In this document: in pieces, positions 1 to 6,336 of the stretch
Numbering within the stretch: position 1 is the stretch's first letter
Layout: each line of letters opens with the position of its first letter
Assembly (NCBI GenBank): GCA_031549325.1
Contig: JAVBQA010000085.1
Location: 1 to 21,762 of the forward strand
DNA length: 21,762 nucleotides
Reading direction: 5' to 3'
Origin: JAJDGF01 sp031549325
Lineage (GTDB): Bacteria > Bacillota > Clostridia > Christensenellales > Aristaeellaceae
Notes under the pieces: model-generated
What the model saw: the letters and a program-made list of their open reading frames with translations, nothing else
Told to the model about the DNA's origin: nothing
Databases searched by the model: none
Position numbers and translations under genes: made by a program

Positions 1-33
1 GCCGGGTAAAAGCAGCTTCACTATATCATCCGA

Positions 34-99
34 CTGCGCTGCGGTCAATGTCCAACGACGCCGACGCCACTGTCCAATTCAAGCGACGCCACTGTCCAA
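34..99. repeat. Degenerate 22-bp direct repeat at left edge
   Basis: The heptamer TGTCCAA recurs at 49-55, 71-77 and 93-99, exactly 22 bp apart. The last two copies share the 16-mer CGACGCCACTGTCCAA (62-77 and 84-99). Regular spacing of a short motif next to a broken gene would fit the multiple terminal repeats of an IS21-like element end, or an iteron-type protein-binding array. No transposase is visible and the array runs towards the window edge, so its identity is open. Confidence 0.45.
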
Positions 100-489
100 C
101 GCGAACGGCTCGCGGTGTCCTACGGCGACGACATATGCACAAGAGACCGTCCATAAAGCTTGGCTATATCCTGATTGGACTATGTGTGTTTTTCTGATCT
201 CTCTTCTTTCATCTTTTACGCTACGAAGGAATGTCGGTATCCGCCAAGGGGTTATGCGAAAAAACCGACTCATGGACAGCGATACTGGCCCAAAAATGGC
301 TGAGGAACCCAGCAATTGCAGGCATCCCTCGTGTTGTGCGTAATTGACTGTTCCCGTGGGGCCGGTGGGGCCGACGCAGCAGCTGCACCTGCCGCAGCCG
401 CAGCGGTTCCCGCAGCCGCAGCCGTTGCCGTAGCGCCCGAAGGCCCGCTCCTCCCCAAAGGAATTGAAGAAATTCCCGTTATTACTCAT
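79..489 (-). CDS. Truncated collagen-like, Cys/Gly-rich leader protein
   Basis: The reading frame gives 136 residues from the ATG at 489, which has GGGAGAG about 9 nt upstream. Residues 1-20 are polar. Residues 21-39 form a Cys/Gly-rich segment (NGCGCGNRCGCGRCSCC), followed by only two collagen-type triplets, GPTGPTG (40-46). In Clostridia and Bacilli this arrangement usually opens spore-surface or collagen-like proteins with tens to hundreds of GPT/GPQ repeats. Here the repeat stops after two triplets and the remaining roughly 90 residues look like random translation with a different, less GC-rich composition. The natural reading is a gene cut by a rearrangement, deletion or insertion near 350, with the frame running on by chance to a TGA at 79. 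It could instead be a short Cys-rich spore-coat protein. The family call is from the N-terminus only. Confidence 0.45.
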   Translation of the reverse strand: MSNNGNFFNSFGEERAFGRYGNGCGCGNRCGCGRCSCCVGPTGPTGTVNYAQHEGCLQLLGSSAIFGPVSLSMSRFFRITPWRIPTFLRSVKDERREIRKTHIVQSGYSQALWTVSCAYVVAVGHREPFALDSGVA

Positions 490-686
490 ATCCTTATCTC
501 TCCCGTGTCGTATTGGGCAGCGCATACAAGAAGTTCAAAATAGCACTTCGCCCACTTATAGTTTATTTTTTCAGTCGCCATTTCGTTCCAAATCCGGACG
601 GTTAGCATTTTTCGCGCATCGCGTCAAAATTCGTGACCAAACGTAGCTTGCAAACATAAAAGTGATATCAGGAGGTGTGATTTCCC

Positions 687-1100
687 TTGGAAAATCAAAT
701 TCGCAATTGTATCATTGCCCGGCTCATCATCCTGGTTGCCGGCCTCATCCTGGCGGTGGTCACTGCGGGGCTGTTTGCGCTTGGCGTATTCCCGCTGCTA
801 CCGGTTATCTATCCGTTCTTGGCTGCGCTGGGCGCGGTGATCCTGCTGGCCGTGTTCCTGTCGATCGTGATCACGCGACCGTACGACTGCATCCGCCGCT
901 GCGTGCTGTGCCTGGGCATTCCCACGGTCATCGCGGCGCTGGCGCTGATCGTGCTGTCGCTGGTGGCGATCCTGGCGGGCATCGAGCTGCTCGGCGAGCT
1001 GGCCGCATTGTTCGTGTTCCTGCTGGCGCTCGCTTTCTTCATCGCGCTGATCGGCTTCCTCCAGTTTACGCGCTGCATCGCCTTCCGCGAGCAGGCCTAA
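687..1100 (+). CDS. Small four-helix integral membrane protein, unknown function
   Basis: The protein has 137 residues and starts at TTG 687, with AGGAGGTG at 670-677 (9 nt spacer) deciding the start. It is almost entirely hydrophobic. Helices lie at about residues 8-30, 36-63, 76-100 and 104-127, separated by short polar turns. The turn between helices 2 and 3 reads RPYDCIRRC. Cysteines at the turns and helix ends (CIIAR, YDCIRRC, FTRC) may be conserved, but this cannot be tested here. I recognise no named family. It is divergently oriented to the collagen-like gene and is followed by a strong terminator, so it is probably transcribed alone. No convincing sigma-A promoter was found in 490-686. 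Confidence 0.75.
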   Translation: MENQIRNCIIARLIILVAGLILAVVTAGLFALGVFPLLPVIYPFLAALGAVILLAVFLSIVITRPYDCIRRCVLCLGIPTVIAALALIVLSLVAILAGIELLGELAALFVFLLALAFFIALIGFLQFTRCIAFREQA

Positions 1101-1107
1101 CCGAGGA

Positions 1108-1174
1108 TGCCCAAGAGACTCAGTCCCTTGGGCAGGATCCCTAAGGGCGCCGCCCTCAGGCCGCAGCCGGCCGA
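1108..1174. other. Short inverted repeats after the membrane-protein gene
   Basis: TGCCCAAG (1108-1115) pairs with CTTGGGCA (1127-1134), and the loop contains a further GACT/AGTC pair. A GGGC-GCC-GCCC hairpin with a 3-nt loop follows. These resemble the tandem hairpin strings elsewhere in the window but are shorter. No U-run follows, so they are not a terminator by themselves. Confidence 0.4.
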
Positions 1175-1188
1175 GACCCCGGTTGAAA

Positions 1189-1237
1189 AGAGACGCCCCA
1201 CAGGATGGCAAGCCCTCCCGAGGGGCGGCTCTTTTTT
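1189..1237. terminator. Bidirectional intrinsic terminator
   Basis: AGAGACGCCCC (1189-1199) pairs with GGGGCGGCTCT (1222-1232), 10 of 11 positions, and is followed by a run of six T (1232-1237). Read on the minus strand the same stem is followed by TCTCTTTT. It therefore serves the plus-strand membrane-protein gene and, more weakly, the convergent glycosyltransferase. Confidence 0.8.
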
Positions 1238-1251
1238 AGCGCGCGGACGAC

Positions 1252-2358
1252 CTACGCCGTGGGCTTGGGGATTTTGTCCGCCCGCACGCGGAGGGAGGCG
1301 AACAGCTCCCGGTTGTTCTTCACCGCCTCGGAATCGGGCTTGGCCTGCCCGGCGCGGGCGTTGAAAAACTCGGCCTTGTTCAGGTCGCCCAGCGCGTAGT
1401 AGCACACCGAGCACTCCAGGCACGGCACGTAATCCCAGTCGTCGTTCTGGACGAACCCCCAGCCGCCTTCCGGTTTCGTCAGGCTCTGCGCCAGCTCGAA
1501 CCAAAACACGGCCTGCCGGAAATCGCCCTTCGTCTTGAACAGGTAACCCAGCCGGCAGCAGGCCTCGGCGCGCGGCGTGTCATAGCTGAAGCTGCGGAGC
1601 AGCGCCAGCAGCGCGGCGCGCTCGTCCCCGAGCGCTAGCCGGCAGCGCCCGAGCTCGCGGCAGGCCACGATGTTGTCCTCCACCCAGCCGCGCCCGCCGT
1701 CCAGGAACTTCTCGAACCACTCGACCGCCTCCGCCGTCCGCCCGTGTTCCATCAGCTCGCGGGCATAATAGTACACGCCGCGCGGCGACAGTTCCCGCCC
1801 GTCCCGAAGCTGGCGCTCGTAGATGCGCAGATTCCTGTCCGAGCTTTCCCCGCCCGGCGCCTTTCTGTGCGAGATCGCGACGTCCAGATTAACCACGTTT
1901 CCGGCCACCTGCAGATACTCGTGCACCGGCTCGCGCCACAAAAAACCAGCCGCGCGCCGCACCAGCCGCTCCCGGAAATAGCTGAACGTGGGCCGGTCCT
2001 GCTCGTCAAAGGCGATGTTGTAGCGCAGCATCGCGCAGTCGACCGAGGGGTCCAGCTCGCGCTTCAGCTCGAGCAGCTTCTGCTTCTCCTCGGGATCGAC
2101 GCGGTCGTCGGCGTCCAGCCACAGGATGTATTCCATCGTGGCGTGGGCAAACGCGAAATTGCGCGCCGCCGCGAAGTCGTCGATCCAGGGGAATTCCAGC
2201 ACATGCTGGGTAAACTGGCGCGCGACGTTCATCGTCTCGTCCACAGAGCCGGTGTCCACGACGATGACCTCGTCGGCCACATCCCCCACGCTCTTCAGGC
2301 ACTGCGCGATGTTGTCCTGCTCGTCGCGCACGATCATGCACAGGCTGATGGTGATCAT
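1252..2358 (-). CDS. Family 2 glycosyltransferase with C-terminal TPR-like region
   Basis: The protein has 368 residues. The start is set at ATG 2358 because GGGAGGTG lies 7 nt upstream; an in-frame GTG 9 nt earlier falls inside that ribosome binding site. Residues 1-12 (MITISLCMIVRD) are the typical N-terminus of SunS-like GT2 enzymes. VIVVDTGSVDET (31-42) is the nucleotide-binding strand and turn, and LDADD (81-85) carries the DxD metal-binding motif. DFAAARNFAF (61-70) is also characteristic. From about residue 190 the protein is helical, with paired aromatic/alanine repeats compatible with TPR units. The likely role is transfer of a nucleotide-sugar to a protein or cell-surface acceptor in the cytosol. 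The acceptor is unknown, and no glycan-operon neighbours are present. Confidence 0.85.
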   Translation of the reverse strand: MITISLCMIVRDEQDNIAQCLKSVGDVADEVIVVDTGSVDETMNVARQFTQHVLEFPWIDDFAAARNFAFAHATMEYILWLDADDRVDPEEKQKLLELKRELDPSVDCAMLRYNIAFDEQDRPTFSYFRERLVRRAAGFLWREPVHEYLQVAGNVVNLDVAISHRKAPGGESSDRNLRIYERQLRDGRELSPRGVYYYARELMEHGRTAEAVEWFEKFLDGGRGWVEDNIVACRELGRCRLALGDERAALLALLRSFSYDTPRAEACCRLGYLFKTKGDFRQAVFWFELAQSLTKPEGGWGFVQNDDWDYVPCLECSVCYYALGDLNKAEFFNARAGQAKPDSEAVKNNRELFASLRVRADKIPKPTA

Positions 2359-2423
2359 TCGCCCCACCTCCCAGCCATCCTATGAAGGGGGACTGGCCGG
2401 TTAGAATTTAATCGCGTGTTCGG

Positions 2424-2452
2424 TTGACCGGGCGGGTTTGGGGCGGTATAAT
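2424..2452 (+). promoter_or_regulatory. Sigma-A promoter for the radical SAM/DUF4130 operon
   Basis: TTGACC (2424-2429), a 17-bp spacer and a perfect TATAAT (2447-2452) lie 45 bp upstream of the radical SAM start codon. The predicted transcription start is about 2459, inside the LexA-type palindrome. Confidence 0.85.
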
Positions 2453-2458
2453 ACAAAC

Positions 2459-2472
2459 AGAACACATGTTCG
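2459..2472. promoter_or_regulatory. LexA (SOS) box, Gram-positive type
   Basis: The sequence AGAACACATGTTCG contains GAAC-ACAT-GTTC and fits the Bacillus/Clostridium LexA (DinR) consensus CGAACRNRYGTTYG at every position except the first base. It covers the predicted transcription start immediately downstream of the TATAAT box, a position where LexA binding blocks transcription. The downstream genes are of the DNA modification/repair radical SAM type, which agrees with SOS control. Direct LexA binding is inferred. Confidence 0.75.
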
Positions 2473-2496
2473 ATTTCTTGAGAAGTGGGGCGTCAC

Positions 2497-3789
2497 ATGG
2501 AACTCATCGAAAAGCTGGGCATTTTGGCCGACGCGGCCAAGTACGACGTGGCCTGCACCAGCAGCGGCGCGGACAGGCGCGGCCAGAAGGGGTCCCTTGG
2601 CAACGCGGTGGCCGCCGGCATCTGCCACAGTTTCGCGGCGGACGGGCGCTGCATCTCGCTGCTGAAGGTGCTGATGAGCAACGCCTGCGCCTATGACTGC
2701 GCCTACTGCGTAAACCGCCGCACCCACGAGGGCGCGAACCGGGCCACCTTCACCCCCCGCGAGCTGGCCGAGCTGACCATCCAGTTCTACCGCCGCAACT
2801 ACATCGAGGGGCTGTTTCTGAGCTCGGCGGTGGTCAAATCCCCCGACTACACCTGCGAGCTGATGCTCAGGGCGCTGCGCATCCTGCGGGACGAGATGCG
2901 CTTTCTGGGCTACATCCATGTGAAGGGCATTCCGGGCGCGGACCCTCTGCTGATCCAGCAGCTCGGGCTGTACGCCGACCGCATGAGCGTAAACATCGAG
3001 CTGCCGTCCGAGCAAAGCCTGCAACTGCTGGCCCCCGAAAAGACGCGGGCGGGCATCCTCGGCCCGATGGAGCAGATCCGCGACGGCATCCTCGAGCACC
3101 AAAACGCGCTGACACTGTACAAGAGCGCGCCCAAATTCGCGCCCGCCGGGCAGAGCACCCAGATGATCGTGGGCGCCACGCCCGAGTCAGACCGCCAGAT
3201 TTTGCGGCTGTCCGACGGGCTGTACAGGCGGTTCCGGCTGAAGCGGGTGTTTTTCTCGGCGTACATCCCGATGGTCGGCGGCTCAAACCTGCCCTCCCTC
3301 GAGACCCGTCCGCCGCTGCTGCGCGAGCACCGGCTGTACCAGGCCGACTGGCTGATGCGGTTCTACGGCTTCGACGCGGGCGAGATCCTGTCCGACGCGC
3401 GGCCCAACTTCGATCCGGCCCTCGACCCGAAGTGCAACTGGGCGCTGGAGCACATCGATCAGTTTCCGGTGGAGGTGAACAGCGCTCCCCACGAGCTGCT
3501 GCTGCGCGTGCCCGGGATCGGCGTGAGGAGCAGCTGGCGCATCCTGCAGGCGCGGCGCGACTGCGCGCTCGACTTTCCGGGGCTGAAGAAGCTGGGCGTG
3601 GTGCTCAAGCGGGCGCAGTTCTTCATCACCTGCCGGGGCAAGCGCGCGCCCGGCGCCGGCTTCCAGGACGAGCTGGCGCTGCGCCGTCTGCTGTCCGACA
3701 AGCGGCCCATCCATCCCGAGGGGCAACAGCTGTCCCTGCTGGATCCGACAGAGGAGGACCTGCTGCAATGCTTGAGCGGACAGATATAG
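2497..3789 (+). CDS. Putative DNA modification/repair radical SAM protein (TIGR03916 type)
   Basis: The protein has 430 residues. ATG 2497 is chosen over an in-frame GTG at 2485 because the family N-terminus reads like MELIEKLGILADAAKYDV. C64-x3-C68-x2-C71 is the radical SAM 4Fe-4S motif (CAYDCAYC). Residues 337-352 contain a helix-hairpin-helix DNA-binding motif (RVPGIGVRSSWRIL), which is unusual for radical SAM enzymes and points to nucleic acid. Family knowledge: these proteins co-occur with a DUF4130 protein and, in many bacteria, a fused or adjacent uracil-DNA-glycosylase-like domain. The reaction is unknown. The next gene starts 22 bp before this one stops, indicating coupling. The promoter carries a LexA box. 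No UDG domain is encoded nearby. Confidence 0.9.
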   Translation: MELIEKLGILADAAKYDVACTSSGADRRGQKGSLGNAVAAGICHSFAADGRCISLLKVLMSNACAYDCAYCVNRRTHEGANRATFTPRELAELTIQFYRRNYIEGLFLSSAVVKSPDYTCELMLRALRILRDEMRFLGYIHVKGIPGADPLLIQQLGLYADRMSVNIELPSEQSLQLLAPEKTRAGILGPMEQIRDGILEHQNALTLYKSAPKFAPAGQSTQMIVGATPESDRQILRLSDGLYRRFRLKRVFFSAYIPMVGGSNLPSLETRPPLLREHRLYQADWLMRFYGFDAGEILSDARPNFDPALDPKCNWALEHIDQFPVEVNSAPHELLLRVPGIGVRSSWRILQARRDCALDFPGLKKLGVVLKRAQFFITCRGKRAPGAGFQDELALRRLLSDKRPIHPEGQQLSLLDPTEEDLLQCLSGQI

Positions 3790-4616
3790 CGTATGCCTAC
3801 GACGGCAGTTTTGACGGGCTGATGTGCTGCGTGTTTGAGGCGTTCGAGAAAAAGGAGTCCCCCGCGCTGCTGCTCTCGCCCGGGCGCGATCAGCTGTGCC
3901 TGTTCGAGCTGCGCCCCATCCAGACCGACCCCATGAAGGCCGACCGGGTCACGGCGGGCGTGGCCAAGCGCGTGTGCATGCCCGCGCTGGAGCTCGTCGA
4001 GCAGGGGTACCTGTGCCGCGCGGAGGAGATCGACCTGCACATCCTGCGCTTTCTGAGGCTGGCGTTCCGGGTGGGCCCTCCGGTGCTGGACATGCTGACC
4101 GAGCCCGCCGTGGACGCGCTGTTCCGGGCGGTGCGCCACCTGTCGGGGGAGGCGCACCTGCTGAAGGGCTTCATCCGGTTCCGGGAGGCGGGCGGCGCGC
4201 TGCTGGCCGAGATCGAGCCGAAAAACCGCGTGCTGCCGCTGCTCCGCGCCCACTTCTGCGACCGCTTCGGCGGCGAGCTGTTCATGATCTACGACAAAAC
4301 CCACAGGGAAGCGCTGGTGCACCAGGACGGGCGCAGCGGCATCTTCCCCATGGAGCTGCTGGATCTGCCCGCGATCTCGGACGGCGAGCGCTATCTGCGC
4401 GCCATGTGGCAGCGCTTTTACAGCACCATCGGCATCAGCGAGCGCGAGAACCCGGCCTGCCGCCGCAGCCACATGCCCAAGCGCTACTGGGATCACATGC
4501 TCGAAATGAACGCCGAGCTGGGCAAGCCGCAGGAAATATGGTATAATCGGGAGGTCTTAGCGGGAGAGACGGCGGGGCGCGGCCCCGCGCCCCGCCCGAG
4601 GGATTTGATCCCCTGA
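3768..4616 (+). CDS. DUF4130 / TIGR03915-type putative DNA repair protein
   Basis: The protein has 282 residues from ATG 3768, with GAGGAGG at 3751-3757. It overlaps the radical SAM gene by 22 bp, so the two are translationally coupled. The N-terminus (YAYDGSFDGLMCCVFEAF) and the C-terminal block (ENPACRRSHMPKRYWDHM) are hallmarks of the obligate partner of the radical SAM family above. The central FCDRFGGELFMIYDKTHREAL segment is part of the DUF4130 core. The usual protein ends soon after the MPKRYW block. Here about 25 extra residues, Gly/Pro/Arg-rich at the end, are read through an intergenic hairpin repeat, so the C-terminus may be a recent extension. The biochemical function is unknown. 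Context suggests action on damaged or modified DNA together with the radical SAM enzyme. Confidence 0.85.
   Translation: MLERTDIAYAYDGSFDGLMCCVFEAFEKKESPALLLSPGRDQLCLFELRPIQTDPMKADRVTAGVAKRVCMPALELVEQGYLCRAEEIDLHILRFLRLAFRVGPPVLDMLTEPAVDALFRAVRHLSGEAHLLKGFIRFREAGGALLAEIEPKNRVLPLLRAHFCDRFGGELFMIYDKTHREALVHQDGRSGIFPMELLDLPAISDGERYLRAMWQRFYSTIGISERENPACRRSHMPKRYWDHMLEMNAELGKPQEIWYNREVLAGETAGRGPAPRPRDLIP
4519..4547 (+). promoter_or_regulatory. Possible internal extended -10 promoter
   Basis: TATGGTATAAT contains an extended -10 (TGG plus a perfect TATAAT at 4542-4547). A weak -35 (TGGGCA, 4519-4524) lies 17 bp upstream. It sits within the 3' end of the DUF4130 gene and could drive the ArsC-like, MFS and phosphodiesterase genes independently of LexA. 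Confidence 0.45.
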
Positions 4617-4680
4617 GCATCCCCCCTGAAATGCACCGAATGGTTCGGTGGTTTTCGCGGGGCAGGGAGTCCTCCCCCGC
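4571..4680. repeat. Tandem hairpin intergenic cassette
   Basis: Four successive inverted repeats are visible. GGCGGGGCGCGG (4571-4582) pairs with 4585-4596. GGGAT (4600-4604) pairs with ATCCC (4608-4612) across a TTG loop. CACCGAA (4634-4640) pairs with TTCGGTG (4644-4650) across TGG and is followed by GTTTTC. GCGGGG (4657-4662) pairs with CCCCGC (4675-4680), with an inner GGGA/TCCC. The third hairpin with its short T-run could act as a weak terminator or attenuator between the repair genes and the transporter genes. Confidence 0.6.
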
Positions 4681-4708
4681 CGCCATTTAAGGTCCTGGAG
4701 GCATGCCC

Positions 4709-5047
4709 ATGAACATCCAGCTTTACTACCTCAAGCGCAACTTCGACGTGCAAAAGGCCGAGCGCTACTTCAAGGAGCGCAAGATTTCGTTCCAATTGGT
4801 GGATCTGGCAAAGCACGCCCTGGGCGTGCGCGAGCTCGCGCTGTTCAAGGCCCAGCTGGGCCTGAAGACCCTGGTGGACGAGGACTGCATCCAGTGGAAG
4901 GAGAGCACCGCGCGCTTCCTTTCCGGCGAGGCTCAGCTCCTCGAGGCGCTGGCCCAAAATCCGAAGCTGCTGCGGCTGCCCATCGTCCGAAACGGCCGCC
5001 AGGTGACCTCGGGTTTCCAGCCGGACGCCTGGGCAACATGGAACTGA
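4709..5047 (+). CDS. ArsC/Spx-family thioredoxin-fold protein lacking the catalytic Cys
   Basis: The protein has 112 residues. The second ATG (4709) is preferred: TGGAGG ends 7 nt upstream, whereas the ATG at 4703 is only 1 nt from it. Size and the C-terminal signature (LAQNPKLLRLPIVRNGRQVTSGF, about residues 82-104, matching the ArsC NPxLLxRPIV block) place it in the ArsC/YffB/Spx fold. ArsC enzymes have CxxxxR or CxxC near residue 10-14. Here the corresponding stretch is YYLKRNFDVQKAERYF, with no cysteine, so classic arsenate reductase chemistry is not expected. The only cysteine is in the DEDC segment (about residue 57). It may be a non-catalytic regulator. It lies 13 bp before the MFS gene and is probably cotranscribed. 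Confidence 0.75.
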   Translation: MNIQLYYLKRNFDVQKAERYFKERKISFQLVDLAKHALGVRELALFKAQLGLKTLVDEDCIQWKESTARFLSGEAQLLEALAQNPKLLRLPIVRNGRQVTSGFQPDAWATWN

Positions 5048-5060
5048 CGGGAGGCGCGCC

Positions 5061-6323
5061 ATGAAACTGAACTATCCGCGCACGCTGCTTGTGGGGCTGG
5101 CGTTCTTCTCGATCTGCGCGTTTTGGCAGCTGTACGACGCCACCGTGCCGCTGATGCTGCAAAAGACTTTTCACATGGGCGACGGCCTGGCGGGCTTCGT
5201 GATGGCGCTGGACAACGTGCTGGCGCTGGTTCTGCTGCCGCTGTTCGGGCACCTGTCCGACCGCACCCGGACCCGCGCGGGCCGCCGCATGCCCTACATC
5301 CTTTTGGGCACCCTGGCCGCGGCGCCGCTCATGGGAATTCTCGCCCGGATCGGCGATGGCGCTGGCCCGGCCGGCCTGCCGCTGTTCATCGGCGCGCTGG
5401 CGCTGCTGCTCGTCGCCATGGGCAGCTACCGCTCGCCCGCCGTGGCGCTGATGCCGGACGTCACCCCCAGGCCCCTGCGCTCCAAGGCCAACGCGCTGAT
5501 CAACCTGATGGGCGCGCTGGGCGGCATGGTGGCGCTGCGGCTGATCCAGCTGCTGGTCGCGCCGGGCGAGCCAACGCGCTATCAGCCGGTGTACATCGCG
5601 GTGGCGGCCGTGATGGCGCTGTCGGCGGGCGCGATGGCGTGCTTCGTCCGGGAGAACCGGCTGCGCCTGCCGGAAGCGCCGGAAGCGGGGCGAACCCCGG
5701 GCGGCAAGCTGCCGCGCGACGTGCGGAACAGCCTGCTGCTGATCCTGTGCTCGGTGTTTTTCTGGTTCATGGGCTACAACGCGATCACCACCGCCTTCAC
5801 CAAGTACGCCGCCCGGCAGTGGGGCATGGCGCTCGGGGACGCGTCGGGCTGCCTGATGGTGGCCACGGTGGGCGCGGTGCTGAGCTACGTGCCGATCGGG
5901 TTCCTCTCCTCCAGATTCGGCCGCAAGAAGATGATCCTGGCGGGCATACTGCTGATGGTGCTGTGCTTCGCGCTGGGCGCGGCCATCCACTCCCCCGGCG
6001 CGCTTGGCTACCTGCTGTTCGCCGTGATCGGGTTCGCGTGGGCGGCGATCAACGTGAACAGCTACCCCATGGTGGTGGAGCTGGCCAGCGGCGCGGACGT
6101 GGGCAAATACACCGGGTTCTACTACACGTTTTCCATGGCCGCGCAGATCATGACGCCGGTGCTATCCGGCTTTTTGCTCGAAAAGGCGGGCTATTTCACG
6201 CTGTTCCCCTACGCGGCGCTGATGGTGGCGCTGTCCTTTGTGACGATGAGCTTCACCCGCCACGGCGACAGCAAGCCCGCCGCGCCCGCGTCGAAACTGG
6301 AGGCGTTTGACACGCCCGATTGA
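5061..6323 (+). CDS. MFS transporter of the GPH/SLC45-like sugar type
   Basis: The protein has 420 residues and starts at ATG 5061 after GGGAGG. About 12 hydrophobic segments are visible. The loop between helices 2 and 3 (about residues 63-80, GHLSDRTRTRAGRRMPY) is the motif A variant typical of glycoside/pentoside/hexuronide and sucrose-type symporters. The repeat in the second half (GFLSSRFGRKKM, from about residue 278) marks the other six-helix bundle. Late in the protein, WAAINVNSYPMVVELA resembles the conserved segment of that family. Substrate is probably a sugar or glycoside taken up with a cation, but nothing nearby identifies it. The ArsC-like gene ends 13 bp upstream and the phosphodiesterase gene starts 13 bp downstream. 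Confidence 0.85.
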   Translation: MKLNYPRTLLVGLAFFSICAFWQLYDATVPLMLQKTFHMGDGLAGFVMALDNVLALVLLPLFGHLSDRTRTRAGRRMPYILLGTLAAAPLMGILARIGDGAGPAGLPLFIGALALLLVAMGSYRSPAVALMPDVTPRPLRSKANALINLMGALGGMVALRLIQLLVAPGEPTRYQPVYIAVAAVMALSAGAMACFVRENRLRLPEAPEAGRTPGGKLPRDVRNSLLLILCSVFFWFMGYNAITTAFTKYAARQWGMALGDASGCLMVATVGAVLSYVPIGFLSSRFGRKKMILAGILLMVLCFALGAAIHSPGALGYLLFAVIGFAWAAINVNSYPMVVELASGADVGKYTGFYYTFSMAAQIMTPVLSGFLLEKAGYFTLFPYAALMVALSFVTMSFTRHGDSKPAAPASKLEAFDTPD

Positions 6324-6336
6324 GGAGTTCTGACAC

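Noticed and set aside
636..663. Possible sporulation sigma-K-like promoter (AC, 17 bp, CATA) before the small membrane protein
   Set aside because: The implied transcription start would fall on the ribosome binding site at 670, and the -10 matches only four bases.
3432..3767. Alternative longer start for the DUF4130 gene at 3432
   Set aside because: The added 112 residues are an off-frame reading of the radical SAM gene. ATG 3768 has GAGGAGG and the family N-terminus.
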